Shown here: positions 9,504-18,995 of the stretch, in pieces
Numbering within the stretch: the first letter of the stretch is position 1
Layout: every line of letters begins with the position of its first letter
From: Paenibacillus sp. Root52
GTDB taxonomy: Bacteria > Bacillota > Bacilli > Paenibacillales > Paenibacillaceae
DNA: 64,000 nucleotides
Reading direction: 5' to 3'
Assembly: GCF_001426865.1 (NCBI RefSeq)
Contig: NZ_LMFO01000002.1
Span: 1,470 to 65,469 of the forward strand
Notes under the pieces: model-generated
The model's input: the letters and a program-made list of their open reading frames with translations, nothing else
Told to the model about the DNA's origin: nothing
Database searches by the model: none
Made by a program: the position numbers and the translations under genes

Positions 9504-10340
9504 TTAAAATGCTGGAATTGCGATATCTGCATAGTTCTCTTCGAAGAATGCTTTTACCTCAGGACCTGCCATACGTTTCGCCAATTTCTGAATTGCTTCA
9601 GAGTCCTTATTATCTTCACGAGCAACCAATGTGATGGCAAAATGAGAATCATCCTTCTCCGTGAAAAGTGCATCCTTCTTCGGCGTAAGACCCAGTGGGC
9701 TTGCATAAGCAGGTGTCATCGCAACCAGATCTGCATCATCCAACATACGAGCCAACATCAGCAGATCCACTTCCTTAAACTGTAAGTTCTTAGGATTCTC
9801 AATAACATCCGATGGTGTAGCATCGAATCCTACGCCCTCTTTCAACTTAATCAAACCATTCTGCTCCATCATGACTAATGAACGTCCTGTGTTCGAAGCA
9901 TCGTTGGCAATTGCAACCGTCGCTCCGTCTGGCAGTTCGTCAATTGACTTGTATGTTTTGGAATATGCTCCATAGATCGCATTGTAGATTGGTTGAACGC
10001 CGACCAGATTGGAGTTATGCGCTTCATTATATTGAGTCATATAAGGCAAATGCTGGAAAAAGTTAGCGTCCACCTCTTTGTTCGCCAGTGCTGTATTCGG
10101 CTGCACATTATCGGACAAAACCACAACTTCCAGATTCACGCCATCTTCTTTCAACAATGGTTTTACAATGTCCAACACATCTGTCATTGGTGGAATCAGT
10201 GTAGCCACTTTCAATGTAACTTCCTGTGTTGCTTCGTTGTCTGTGTTCGTTCCTTCCGCCGCAGGTGCTGCTTCCTTCTGACCGCAACCGGCCACTACAA
10301 GCATCACTGCAAGCAGTGTGAGCATTAATTTCGCTTTCAT
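9504..10340 (-). CDS. metQ: Methionine-binding lipoprotein of an ABC importer
   Basis: A 278-residue NlpA/MetQ-family substrate-binding lipoprotein. The signal peptide ends in the lipobox VVAGC near residue 19, followed by an acidic, alanine-rich linker. Family features include a VATLIPPMTDVLDIVKP-like opening, NDASNTGRSL and the C-terminal FFEENYADIAIPAF. Attached outside the membrane, it delivers D- or L-methionine to the MetP permease. It is the third gene of metN-metP-metQ and is followed by a strong terminator. The methionine assignment rests on family and operon order. Confidence 0.92.
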   Translation of the reverse strand: MKAKLMLTLLAVMLVVAGCGQKEAAPAAEGTNTDNEATQEVTLKVATLIPPMTDVLDIVKPLLKEDGVNLEVVVLSDNVQPNTALANKEVDANFFQHLPYMTQYNEAHNSNLVGVQPIYNAIYGAYSKTYKSIDELPDGATVAIANDASNTGRSLVMMEQNGLIKLKEGVGFDATPSDVIENPKNLQFKEVDLLMLARMLDDADLVAMTPAYASPLGLTPKKDALFTEKDDSHFAITLVAREDNKDSEAIQKLAKRMAGPEVKAFFEENYADIAIPAF

Positions 10341-10405
10341 TTCATCTTTAACCCCTTCATTATGTAGTCTGTGTGTGACATGTTCATTTCGATCTCATTA
10401 TACGC

Positions 10406-11074
10406 TCAAGATCGACGATCAAGCCAGCGTGATAACCTGCTGCCTGTATATTGAATCGTCTGTACCAAGATAATCATAATGATAATCGTAAATACCATAA
10501 TATCCGTTTCATACCGCTGGTAACCATACCGAATCGCAAAATCACCAACACCGCCTCCCCCAACAATCCCCATCACTGTGGAGTAGGAGATAAAACTGAT
10601 GGTCGCCGTCGTAAGACCCAATACAAGACTTGAACGCGCCTCCACATATAGGAATTTCACGACAAGTTGTATGGTTGATGCTCCCATCGAGGTTGCCGCT
10701 TCAACCACGCCTTTGGGTACATCAAGCAACGCCTGTTCAACGAGTCTAGCGTAATACGCAATGGCAATGACCGCTAGTGGAACAGATGCCGCAATCGTAC
10801 CCATGGAGGTTCCCACGACAAACCGTGTGAACGGAATCATGAATACAACCAGCAGTAGGAAGGGAAACGAACGAATAATATTAACCAAGCTTCCGAGAAT
10901 CGTAAACAACAGTTTATTTTCGTATCGTTGACCCCTTCTGAACAAATAAAGCAACGTTCCTAGAGGCAACCCGATCAGAAGTGCTGCAGCAATGGAGATG
11001 CCAACCATGACAAAGGTATCGCCTATCGCTTGCCATATTTCATCCTGATACTTGATCACGGATTCAGGTATCAT
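10406..11074 (-). CDS. metP: Methionine ABC transporter permease
   Basis: A 222-residue inner-membrane permease of the MetI/MetP type with about five hydrophobic helices and the ATPase-coupling loop around EAATSMGAST. The start at 11074 is preceded by AGGGGG eight bases upstream and lies inside the end of metN, an 11-base overlap that suggests translational coupling. A longer reading from 11116 would overlap metN by more than 50 bases and has no ribosome site. It works with MetN and MetQ. Confidence 0.92.
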   Translation of the reverse strand: MIPESVIKYQDEIWQAIGDTFVMVGISIAAALLIGLPLGTLLYLFRRGQRYENKLLFTILGSLVNIIRSFPFLLLVVFMIPFTRFVVGTSMGTIAASVPLAVIAIAYYARLVEQALLDVPKGVVEAATSMGASTIQLVVKFLYVEARSSLVLGLTTATISFISYSTVMGIVGGGGVGDFAIRYGYQRYETDIMVFTIIIMIILVQTIQYTGSRLSRWLDRRS

Positions 11075-11894
11075 GGCGATGTCCCCCTTGTTCCGTGTGA
11101 TCTGAGGCTGAGACATTCCGGTCTGTCATATCCACCGCCGAATCATGCAGCAATAGCGATGTCAGCATGTCAGGCTGAGGTTCTGGAATGCTACTGACCT
11201 CCGCTTCAGATAAAGTTCTGATGATGCGGCCTTCTTTCATGACTGATATTTGATGGCAGAGCCTGCGTGCAACCTCCATCTCATGGGTAACCACAACAAT
11301 CGTCACACCTAACGTCTGGTTAACATGACGAAGTACATCCAGGATTCCACTCGTCGTCTGTGGGTCGAGTGAGGATGTAGGCTCATCACAGAGGAGAACA
11401 CTGGGACGACTCGCAAGCGCTCTGGCAATCGCTACACGTTGCTTCTGCCCGCCGCTTAACTGTGCAGGATACTGCTTCGCTTTATCCTCAAGACCGACAA
11501 ATCTCAAGACTTCCATGCCTCGGGCAGTCCGTTCAGCACGGGATGACCCACCTGCCAGCTCCAAAGGCATACAGACATTACCAATCACGGTACGATTGCT
11601 AACCAGATTAAAATGCTGGAAGATCATACCGATCGATTGACGAGCCTGACGAAGATGTTGTTCACTCATCCCCGTGAGGTTCTGTCCATTGACAAGCACG
11701 TCGCCTTCATCCGGTTTCTCCAGCCCATTAAGCAGTCGTAGCAGCGTGGATTTGCCGGCACCACTGGCACCGATAATGCCATGGATCTTCCCTTGTCCTA
11801 TCTCAAGCGAGACAGAGCTTAACGCCTCGAACCCCTGATCTGCACGTTCGCCCCGCTCGTAATAACGTTTGCTTACTCCGTATAATGAAATCAT
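11064..11894 (-). CDS. metN: Methionine ABC transporter ATPase
   Basis: A 276-residue ABC ATPase with Walker A GASGAGKST, signature LSGGQKQR, Walker B VLLCDEPTSSLDP and the switch histidine in VVTHEM. It powers methionine import through MetP. The start at 11894 has GGGAGG seven bases upstream; an in-frame start at 11939 lacks one. The C-terminal extension after the ATPase core is short, so the regulatory C2 domain known from some MetN proteins appears reduced. Its promoter lies at 11993-12021, and a GC-rich hairpin stands in the leader. Confidence 0.93.
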   Translation of the reverse strand: MISLYGVSKRYYERGERADQGFEALSSVSLEIGQGKIHGIIGASGAGKSTLLRLLNGLEKPDEGDVLVNGQNLTGMSEQHLRQARQSIGMIFQHFNLVSNRTVIGNVCMPLELAGGSSRAERTARGMEVLRFVGLEDKAKQYPAQLSGGQKQRVAIARALASRPSVLLCDEPTSSLDPQTTSGILDVLRHVNQTLGVTIVVVTHEMEVARRLCHQISVMKEGRIIRTLSEAEVSSIPEPQPDMLTSLLLHDSAVDMTDRNVSASDHTEQGGHRHDT

Positions 11895-11941
11895 GGAGAT
11901 TCCTCCCGCGATTAATCGTGCATGGTTCTTCGCGAACACAT

Positions 11942-11978
11942 GAAGAAAGCCCGCACAGCCGATAACCGGAGCGCGAGC
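11942..11978 (-). terminator. GC-rich hairpin in the metN leader (terminator or attenuator)
   Basis: On the minus strand GCTCGCGC pairs with GTGCGGGC (with two wobbles), then a small internal loop and CCG/CGG close a GTTAT loop; TTTCTTC follows. It is downstream of the metN promoter and 55 bases before the start codon. It may be a leader attenuator or a weak terminator for the gene ending at 12066. The T-tract is poor. Confidence 0.5.
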
Positions 11979-11992
11979 AATCCTGTTTATTT

Positions 11993-12021
11993 ATAATAAA
12001 TCAACATGCACTATGAGACAA
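11993..12021 (-). promoter_or_regulatory. Promoter of metNPQ
   Basis: Reading the minus strand, TTGTCT (12021-12016) and TATTAT (11998-11993) are separated by exactly 17 bases. Both are close to the SigA consensus. No S-box, T-box or other known methionine-linked leader is recognisable between it and metN. Confidence 0.6.
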
Positions 12022-12065
12022 CCCTTAAGGCGCAACCTCTATGAATGAGAGTTCAAAAGGGACGG

Positions 12066-14345
12066 TTATTGAACCATCTCTGATAATAAGTCTTGTGATT
12101 TATATAAACTGAATCGCCCATTGGAAGAGCCAATATAGACCTCATCTCCAATGCGGTTTATCGCTCCGTTCTTGGCCTGTCGATCTCTATGCTCTGGCTG
12201 GCCTGTAACAATATCATTCACCCTGCCTATCAGTTCTCCGTTTTGCGCGTTGAAGACGAGCAGATCTGCCCCCGTAGGCAGCAGTAACTGATCATTAATG
12301 AGCGTGTAACTCCCCTGATTGATAAGGTGCCGCACCGTTCCTAACGTCTCTTTAACACTCCAGCGTAATTTTCCCGTCTTATAATCCAGTGCAGCAGGAG
12401 AGCCATTCCTGATCACGTATACTTGATCCCCTTCTACCAGACCACGTTCAATCTTAGCGTTCACACTCCAACGTTTCTGGCCACGCTGTGGATCATAGAG
12501 TGTTGTTGTGAAATCTTCGTATTCACCATATTGATCTCCATGTTTATTTTCACGAATCAATACCATCCCATCATTCAATACCTCGATCTGTTGTTCTTGT
12601 TTAGCAGCAAAATGTTCCCGCTTCTTGCCTGTATTCAAATCGACTAGCGTCCACTGATCTGCAAGCAGCATCCAGCGTTCAGGTTTGGCACTCTGAAACG
12701 GATCTTTACGATATATCCCATCAAAGTACGGATTGTTCTCTGGGTGATCTACCGTAGACTTTTTAGCTACGATATTCCAAACGACACGCCCTGTTAAGGG
12801 GTCAGCAGCCGTCAATTTACCTTTGTCCCAATAGAGTACATAAGGATCTTCAGCACGCTGGTTCAACAATTGGTAGTCCTTGTTAAGCTTACGTGTCCAC
12901 AATATCTTGCCATTCTTACTATTAAGTACGGATAGATGCCCACCATTGGATGTTTCGCTCAGACGACTATCCACAACGACCACATTTTTCGCTGCAGTTA
13001 TATAGTTCACTTCATATCCCCGCTTAGGATTGAAACCCCACATCACCTTACCATCGTTCAGTCTGAGTTGACGGACACGATCGGTATAGCCTTTCTTAAC
13101 CGGATCATAGTCTGTGAACAAGGTTACATGCTCACGTTCAATATCCATCTGAGCCTGCTGTATACCATAACCGGCATTGACCTCCCACAGTTTCTCTCCA
13201 GAGTCTCGATCCAGGGCATACATTGAACTTTCGTAATGGAAACCGCTAAATCCACCATCGTCACCTTCCATTAAAAGCACATCCTCATTCGCCGCCTGTA
13301 AGAAGGTATAATTAATTCCGCCCTGGTTCGTCCAGATTGGCTTCCATGGCAACGTAGCTGGCAGCACTTTGGCGTCTGTCTTGTTCGTATGTTCATACTC
13401 TTCACCGGTACTAAAATAATACTTATCCCAACTGTAAGTCTGTCCACCCTGTAAAATACGCCACTCTGTTCGAGCAATCTTACCCGCTTGAGTAAAGGTA
13501 ACAAGAAACTGACTATCCTCACGTTCATACCGCCAAGTCTCGCCAATACTCATCTTCTGGCCTGTATCGGAGAGATTGCTTGAATGCTCTTTCCAATCCG
13601 GTTCACCTAGCCATCGCTTCACCTGATTGGAAGTTTCTTCTCTATTGAACTTTAGATAGGTTAGATGCCTTATCGATGTAGTGGTCAGCGAAGAATTCTG
13701 CTGCAACCAACCATCCTTTATATTTTCATGTTGGTCAATATCCTCTGCCTTAACCCAGAGCAGAGGAGGAAGGTAATCCAAACTATTCTTCGTCCAGTTG
13801 CGCGGCGTTATTGAGACACCATACCATCCATTCCATTCTTTTATTAGAAATGCTTCTTCAGCACCGATTGGCCAGCTTGTTGTGCTCCCTGGAGACAAAT
13901 ATAATTTACGGTCTGGATGCAGCTTAAAAGTCTGTGGAGTGACCGCTTCAATACTACGACTCTCTTTCGATGCATACCACGCCGGGAACCACACCGTTCC
14001 CCGATTCTCATCCTGAACCTTAATCCATTCCCCTTCTGCAGACCGCACTTTCCATTTCTCCATATGGGTCGTGTACGATTGCAGTTTCACACTGTCTAGA
14101 TCTTCACGACGATCTACTCTCTGGATGTACAAAGGTGTATCTGACACAACCGTCACGGCTTCGCCTTGTTTATAAGCAACATTCGCAGGATTAACTTGTT
14201 TTACTACACTAGAGCTTGGTTCTACAGTTCCGACATCCGTGCGGTTATCCAATAACGTACAACCTGTGACGAGCATGAACGAAATTCCCATAACGGTAAC
14301 CCATGCATACCTTGCTTTTCTTCCATTTGGCCCAGTCTTCACCAT
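12066..14345 (-). CDS. Lipoprotein with SH3-like region and PQQ-type beta-propeller
   Basis: A 759-residue exported lipoprotein. The signal peptide ends in lipobox LVTGC near residue 29. Residues about 45-130 look like an SH3-type segment, about 215-290 contain a SmpA/BamE-like VKRWLGEPDW motif, and about 320-755 are repeats of the PQQ/quinoprotein propeller kind (ALDRDSGEKLWEVN, VLNSKNGKILWTR, ALDYKTGKLRWSV). No quinone-binding residues can be claimed; most such propellers in Firmicutes are structural or binding modules. ATG at 14345 follows GGAG by five bases. It lies about 90 bases after ykoC on the same strand and may be read from the same transcript. Confidence 0.82.
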   Translation of the reverse strand: MVKTGPNGRKARYAWVTVMGISFMLVTGCTLLDNRTDVGTVEPSSSVVKQVNPANVAYKQGEAVTVVSDTPLYIQRVDRREDLDSVKLQSYTTHMEKWKVRSAEGEWIKVQDENRGTVWFPAWYASKESRSIEAVTPQTFKLHPDRKLYLSPGSTTSWPIGAEEAFLIKEWNGWYGVSITPRNWTKNSLDYLPPLLWVKAEDIDQHENIKDGWLQQNSSLTTTSIRHLTYLKFNREETSNQVKRWLGEPDWKEHSSNLSDTGQKMSIGETWRYEREDSQFLVTFTQAGKIARTEWRILQGGQTYSWDKYYFSTGEEYEHTNKTDAKVLPATLPWKPIWTNQGGINYTFLQAANEDVLLMEGDDGGFSGFHYESSMYALDRDSGEKLWEVNAGYGIQQAQMDIEREHVTLFTDYDPVKKGYTDRVRQLRLNDGKVMWGFNPKRGYEVNYITAAKNVVVVDSRLSETSNGGHLSVLNSKNGKILWTRKLNKDYQLLNQRAEDPYVLYWDKGKLTAADPLTGRVVWNIVAKKSTVDHPENNPYFDGIYRKDPFQSAKPERWMLLADQWTLVDLNTGKKREHFAAKQEQQIEVLNDGMVLIRENKHGDQYGEYEDFTTTLYDPQRGQKRWSVNAKIERGLVEGDQVYVIRNGSPAALDYKTGKLRWSVKETLGTVRHLINQGSYTLINDQLLLPTGADLLVFNAQNGELIGRVNDIVTGQPEHRDRQAKNGAINRIGDEVYIGSSNGRFSLYKSQDLLSEMVQ

Positions 14346-14437
14346 ATTCACTCCACTCAGGTAGAAGTTATTTCCATTAAAGACGTTTGGAACCAGGGAA
14401 AGTTACTAACTCATCACAACTTTTTTTTCTCGCGAAA

Positions 14438-15232
14438 CTATCTGACGTCCACCAGATGAGGGTGATAAGGATACAGGATTCCCATAGCAAAGGCGGTGGA
14501 TAACAGGATAACATAATACAATGTGAACCATAGATCCGCACGCGAGTAACCAACCTGCACGTAATAGGTGCGACTCTGTCCTTCTGCGAACCCTTTTGCC
14601 TCCATCGCAATCGCCATTCGTTGTGCGCGACGGATGCTCTGAGCGAGTAGAGGAATGGCGTACCGTTTCAACGTGCCATATAGGTTCCAGCGAGAACTAC
14701 GCTGCTTCGTACCTCGAATACGAATGGCATAGCGTAACGTCTGAAATTCATCCAATAGAATCGGGATCATACGCATCGCCGCAAGAAAGCTGTACGCGTA
14801 CTTGGCTGGCAACCGCCATTGCTGCATTAACGAATAAAATAAACGAACAGGTTTGGTCGTAAGTCCAAATAACAAACCCGCTGCTGCCATGCTTAAAGAA
14901 CGGAACCCCAGATGCATCCCACGATAGAAACTTTCTTCTGTAATATGAATAAGCCCCGAGCGGAACCAAGTGGTTTCCCCCGTACCAAACATCATCATCC
15001 CGGTTGAAGTAGAGATGAACACCAGGATGAAGGGCGAGGCGTACAAAAGCAGCCTATACCACGGGTGACCTGACCAGCATAGTAGTAGCAGCATGACAAT
15101 CGCTACATTAGCCATAACATTCAGATTATGTATGAGAATAACCATAATAAACATCAGTGTCAGAATAACGAGCTTGAGACCCGGGTTAACCGCATGGAGC
15201 CAGGTTTCACGGTATGGAAACGAGATCTGCAT
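14438..15232 (-). CDS. ykoC: ECF transporter transmembrane (T) component, YkoC-like
   Basis: A 264-residue membrane protein of the CbiQ/EcfT family with five or so hydrophobic helices. The coupling motif region around AIRIRGTKQRSSRW and the second RRAQRMAIAMEAKGF match the short Ala-Arg helices that contact the ATPases. Its start overlaps the end of ykoD by 26 bases. With YkoD and YkoE it makes an importer for hydroxymethylpyrimidine; substrate assignment comes from the YkoE neighbour and the TPP riboswitch upstream. Confidence 0.88.
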   Translation of the reverse strand: MQISFPYRETWLHAVNPGLKLVILTLMFIMVILIHNLNVMANVAIVMLLLLCWSGHPWYRLLLYASPFILVFISTSTGMMMFGTGETTWFRSGLIHITEESFYRGMHLGFRSLSMAAAGLLFGLTTKPVRLFYSLMQQWRLPAKYAYSFLAAMRMIPILLDEFQTLRYAIRIRGTKQRSSRWNLYGTLKRYAIPLLAQSIRRAQRMAIAMEAKGFAEGQSRTYYVQVGYSRADLWFTLYYVILLSTAFAMGILYPYHPHLVDVR

Positions 15233-16763
15233 TGGTCAACCTCCCCTTATCAATCGTCCAGACATGTGTGCAATACCTCTTCACGATTTCTCGATCATGT
15301 GTGACCATAATGATTGCTGTTCCTTGGCGACGTAGACGCTCCAGTTGTGATAACATCGCAAACGTATTACGGGCATCCTGACCAAATGTTGGTTCATCCA
15401 GCAACAGAATGCGTTGCTCACGTACCAGAGCGGAAGCAACACTTAACCGCCGTTTCTGTCCCATGGATAATTGATACGGATGTCGATCCGTTAAATCCTG
15501 CAGGTTAAATTGCTCCAGCATGGCGTACGTCTGCTGATGCCGCTCTTCCGCAGAGAGCGTTCCAGACAGAAGTGAAAATTCCACTTCATCCTTGACGGAA
15601 TGAGCAACAAATTGAAATTCTGGATTCTGGAATACAAACGCAATATGATCAGCCAATTTCTCTGTTTTACCAGGTAATTGCCCTTCTACGCGATAATAAC
15701 CTGTTGTTTTCAATATGTTCATGAGAGCTAATAACAAGGAGCTTTTGCCAGCACCGTTAGCTCCAACAACCGCGATCCAATCCCCATGCCACACCTTTGC
15801 CTGTTCAATCTCAATAAACGGCGTTTTCCCTCGCCATCCGGTGAAATGCTGTAATTCAAGTGCAGGCTTAGCTTCTGGTGTACTCACCTTCACAGGATCA
15901 TTTAGTGAATCTGTCTTGCCAGGTTCCGTGTCGGCCATCACTCGGTAATCCTCTAATGCTAATCTATTACTTGATCGATGCAACCCTTGCTCTTGTTTCT
16001 GATTTTGCCCATGTTCTTGTTCATGCTCATCCCATACCCCTGAGTACCAAATTCCATAGTCTCGCAGCATTTCACGATGATTCGCAAAGATCTGCGCTGC
16101 ACGGTCGTCCGCGACAATCTTTCCGTCTGGTGACAGCACGATAATTCGATCAACTAATTCCACAATCTCATTAATTTTATGTTCCACAATAATCAGCGTT
16201 TTGTTCTGCATGATCTGCTTCACCGTATCCCACACTTGCGTAGTTCCCTCGTCATCCAGCAATGCTGTCGGTTCATCTAGAAACAGCACATCCGGTTGCA
16301 TCGCCAGCATGGAGGCCATAGCTAGGCGTTGCTTCATACCCTGGGACATCGAGTGGATCAATTGGCGATTCCTTTCGAACTTTAATCCCACTTGGTTCAG
16401 GTATTGGCTAATCAGCTCAGGCATATGTTCTCGCGGTATATTCCGGTTCTCCAGCACAAAGGCAATTTCTTCATCTGTATAGGACATGCAAAACTGGGTG
16501 TCCGGATCCTGAAAAACAAACCCGGCTTGCTTCGGCACCTGAATATCATCACATTTCATCGGAATCTCTACTGAATTCGGGATGATGCCACTCAATATTT
16601 GCAATAATGTTGACTTGCCAGAGCCACTCGGCCCAAGCAACAGTACCTTTTCCCCCTGGCGTATAGAGAGAGACAAGCCTTGAAATAACAAGGCCTGCTC
16701 TCCAGGGAACTTACATCTTAGATTGGTTACCCCTACAACCTGCGAACGCTCTTCTTCATGCAT
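15207..16763 (-). CDS. ykoD: ECF transporter duplicated ATPase, YkoD-like
   Basis: A 518-residue protein holding two complete ABC ATPase domains. The first has Walker A GPSGSGKST and Walker B DVLFLDEPTALLDD; the second has GANGAGKSS, signature LSMGQKRRLS and LLLDEPTFGQD. The first signature is SMSQGMKQR, a variant common in this family. A charged linker (about 255-310, rich in Glu, Gln and His) joins them. Its ATG directly abuts the ykoE stop. It energises HMP import with YkoC and YkoE. Confidence 0.92.
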   Translation of the reverse strand: MHEEERSQVVGVTNLRCKFPGEQALLFQGLSLSIRQGEKVLLLGPSGSGKSTLLQILSGIIPNSVEIPMKCDDIQVPKQAGFVFQDPDTQFCMSYTDEEIAFVLENRNIPREHMPELISQYLNQVGLKFERNRQLIHSMSQGMKQRLAMASMLAMQPDVLFLDEPTALLDDEGTTQVWDTVKQIMQNKTLIIVEHKINEIVELVDRIIVLSPDGKIVADDRAAQIFANHREMLRDYGIWYSGVWDEHEQEHGQNQKQEQGLHRSSNRLALEDYRVMADTEPGKTDSLNDPVKVSTPEAKPALELQHFTGWRGKTPFIEIEQAKVWHGDWIAVVGANGAGKSSLLLALMNILKTTGYYRVEGQLPGKTEKLADHIAFVFQNPEFQFVAHSVKDEVEFSLLSGTLSAEERHQQTYAMLEQFNLQDLTDRHPYQLSMGQKRRLSVASALVREQRILLLDEPTFGQDARNTFAMLSQLERLRRQGTAIIMVTHDREIVKRYCTHVWTIDKGRLTNADLVSIP

Positions 16764-17357
16764 TTAGTCCAATGCCTCGTAATCCTGTTTGGATACAGGT
16801 CGGAGTGAACGTGTCACGCCTGTAAGCTCAAGCGCTTTGGCTAAATAATAAGCGAACACACCTGCGATGATAATACTTCCAAGGAAGCGGAAACCGATAA
16901 ACAAGGTGTAATTCCATGCCGATAATGAATCGATGTAGCCATATTGGTAATCCAGTATAAGTGAAGCCGCTGCTGCACCAACTGCTGCTAGGCAGGTTAC
17001 CATCAGGTTTGTAAGACGATAGCGAAATGCTGCGAAAAAGACCTCGGCACCTAATCCCTGCAGTAATCCATAGACTAGCGTAGACATGCCCCATTCACTT
17101 CCCAGAAAAGCACTTACCGTTGCTGCGGCAACCTCGGCTAAGATCGCTATGCCGGGTTTACGAATCACAATAAATGCAAAGGTGCCCGCCATAAACCACA
17201 TGCCATAGATCATCTGCTCGGCATGTATTCCGAAAGGCTTCATTAGATCATAAGTAGGCCCCCATATTTTGTAGATCACGCCAAACACAACCGCAATCAC
17301 AATCGTTACCAAAATATCCGTCAACCTCAACTTATTACTGCGCACTGCATTTCCCAT
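16764..17357 (-). CDS. ykoE: ECF transporter substrate-binding (S) component, YkoE-like
   Basis: A 197-residue integral membrane protein with six predicted helices. The sequence IYKIWGPTYDLMKPFGIH and the GMWFMAGTFAF segment are characteristic of YkoE, the component that recognises the thiamine pyrimidine moiety. Start at 17357 with GGAAG eight bases upstream. It is the first gene of ykoEDC. The transcript begins near 17785, passes a TPP aptamer and a terminator, and reaches this gene after a leader of over 400 bases. Confidence 0.92.
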   Translation of the reverse strand: MGNAVRSNKLRLTDILVTIVIAVVFGVIYKIWGPTYDLMKPFGIHAEQMIYGMWFMAGTFAFIVIRKPGIAILAEVAAATVSAFLGSEWGMSTLVYGLLQGLGAEVFFAAFRYRLTNLMVTCLAAVGAAAASLILDYQYGYIDSLSAWNYTLFIGFRFLGSIIIAGVFAYYLAKALELTGVTRSLRPVSKQDYEALD

Positions 17358-17428
17358 GTAAACAACTTCCTTCCTTTGTCTTGTTTAGGGCGTGCCCGAA
17401 AACTCCACGTCCTAGATTGGTAGAACAC

Positions 17429-17454
17429 AAAAAAAGCCTCCCCGGTTTCCAGGC
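17429..17454 (-). terminator. Terminator between the TPP aptamer and ykoE
   Basis: On the minus strand GCCTGG, AAA and CCGGGGAGGC fold into a short hairpin with a bulge, followed by seven T. It sits 70 bases before ykoE and is the natural expression platform for the aptamer upstream. The stem is imperfect. Confidence 0.6.
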
Positions 17455-17683
17455 AGACCTACGTATCGTCATGGTGATCAGCAGTAGACAATGTACCAAA
17501 AATATAACAAGTGCATTTCATTACGTGATCGGACTCACATCCGTCATTTTATTTTGCATAAGTTTACAGCGACCCTCTTTAAACAGGATCAAAATTGTAC
17601 ATCCATAGATGATTGCAAAATAACTAGGCTTCGAAATGATACTCATTACGCTATTTTCAACGTCTTGTTCACTGTGATTCTAT

Positions 17684-17770
17684 GTTCTCTACGCTGGCAT
17701 TACCCAGATCAGATATTACGGTCAGCAGCATAAGGCCGCCCTCTCAGCCCAACTTCATTGAGCACCCGGT
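17684..17770 (-). ncRNA. TPP riboswitch (THI element) of ykoEDC
   Basis: Read on the minus strand, the aptamer contains the conserved GGGCTGAGAGGG segment and, after a variable arm, CTGATCTGGGTAATGCCAGC, the two halves that hold the pyrimidine and pyrophosphate of TPP. Binding of TPP should shut off the HMP importer. About 230 bases of unexplained leader separate the aptamer from the terminator, longer than usual. Confidence 0.92.
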
Positions 17771-17790
17771 TCACTTATTTCATTGCCTCT

Positions 17791-17819
17791 AATGTACACT
17801 ATATGGGTAATTGTAGCAA
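17791..17819 (-). promoter_or_regulatory. Promoter of the ykoEDC riboswitch transcript
   Basis: On the minus strand TTGCTA (17819-17814) and TACATT (17796-17791) are 17 bases apart and place the transcript start a few bases before the TPP aptamer. Confidence 0.6.
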
Positions 17820-17989
17820 TGCTATGTTCACTAAAAATACCTTGGTACGCTTACTAGTCTAGTGACCGAATCCACCTGCGAGCATTGTTTCGCTATAGAT
17901 ACGTTAGGTTAATGACAGGATGTGATTTACAACTATATGAAACTTTTGGGATAACTATTCCGTCTGTACACTTAGAAGGGAGATTGATT

Positions 17990-18943
17990 ATGATGAAAAA
18001 TATCCACTCGGTTTGGCAGCAAAAAAAATGGAAGCTGATTCTTGCCGCTTCGATTCTCACCGCAGGTACGGCACCCGCACTGCTGTCACCCCACGTCGTA
18101 GAAGCAGCTACCAACCACAAACCCACAGCGTATATTAATAACATCCCAGCTTCCTATGACGTCGTCATTCGGCAAGGTGTCACCTATGTAGCACTGACCG
18201 AACTTCAATTCTTGGGCAACTATACATTCGGCTATAACAACAAAACTAAAGAAATTAGTATCCAGACCGATCGCGACAAATACATTCTTGCGCCTAACAC
18301 CAAAACGATAACGAAAAATGGTCAAACAGCGACACTTGCAGCAGCTCCTATTCTGGTCAATGGCAAAGCTATGCTTCCACTCCGAGCCATTGGCGATGCC
18401 TTTGGCGCCCAGGTTAGTTGGAATCAGGCCGCAAAGGAAGCTTACATCTATCAAACGGATACTGCCCTCGTTAAAGCATATAACGGCAACGATCTCGTGA
18501 CTGCGCGCGAGGCTGCAATTCATCTACCACGTTTCTCGAAGTTGGGACAACCTCGTCTGGAGCTACGTGAAGAACGTGGTGATGTGGACTCCACCACAGC
18601 CTATATATTTGAACAAGGCAAAAAAGATCGCTTCTTCATTAACGAAAACAACAATCTAATCAGTTATTATGAGGTCAAAAACGGTCAGGCCTTACTGAAA
18701 TGGCAAGCAAACTTAGGTAACGGTTCCGGGACTCTTGGTGATCTGTTCTTCGTCAAAACGAAGCCATATGCTGAAGCTGGAACACGCCCTTCATTAGCTG
18801 GTAAAACGATCGTGTCATTCCGGTACTCACTCATGGCCGAGGAAACCTCTTATACGGTCACCAACAAAGCCGGCTCGGTAGCTGAAGGGGCGGCTGTACC
18901 ATCTAAAGGAAGTATCTTTGTTAACGTGCCGGATGAAAAGTAG
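17990..18943 (+). CDS. Secreted protein with copper-amine-oxidase N-terminal domain
   Basis: A 317-residue exported protein. A signal peptide (about 1-40, hydrophobic LILAASILTAGTAPALL) ends near VVEAA. Residues about 45-150 form the copper-amine-oxidase N-terminal fold, with the typical PILVNGKAMLPLRAIGDAFG and VSWNQAAKEAYI pair; this module occurs repeatedly in Paenibacillus surface proteins and is not catalytic. The remainder is not recognised. ATG at 17990 has AGGGAG seven bases upstream. A perfect palindromic terminator follows, shared with the pectate lyase gene. Confidence 0.85.
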   Translation: MMKNIHSVWQQKKWKLILAASILTAGTAPALLSPHVVEAATNHKPTAYINNIPASYDVVIRQGVTYVALTELQFLGNYTFGYNNKTKEISIQTDRDKYILAPNTKTITKNGQTATLAAAPILVNGKAMLPLRAIGDAFGAQVSWNQAAKEAYIYQTDTALVKAYNGNDLVTAREAAIHLPRFSKLGQPRLELREERGDVDSTTAYIFEQGKKDRFFINENNNLISYYEVKNGQALLKWQANLGNGSGTLGDLFFVKTKPYAEAGTRPSLAGKTIVSFRYSLMAEETSYTVTNKAGSVAEGAAVPSKGSIFVNVPDEK

Positions 18944-18995
18944 AAGTAGGAGCCTTATGGACATGCATGCTACCTCATCTAGCTGAAACTATAGG

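Noticed and set aside
12022..12065. AGAGGTTGCG-like words upstream of metN that recall the start of a lysine riboswitch
   Set aside because: They lie upstream of the chosen promoter, and the other conserved lysine-riboswitch blocks (such as GCCGAAG) are missing.
18086..18523. A 145-codon antisense frame over the copper-amine-oxidase-N gene
   Set aside because: It is the shadow of a clear secreted-protein gene with a good ribosome site and terminator.
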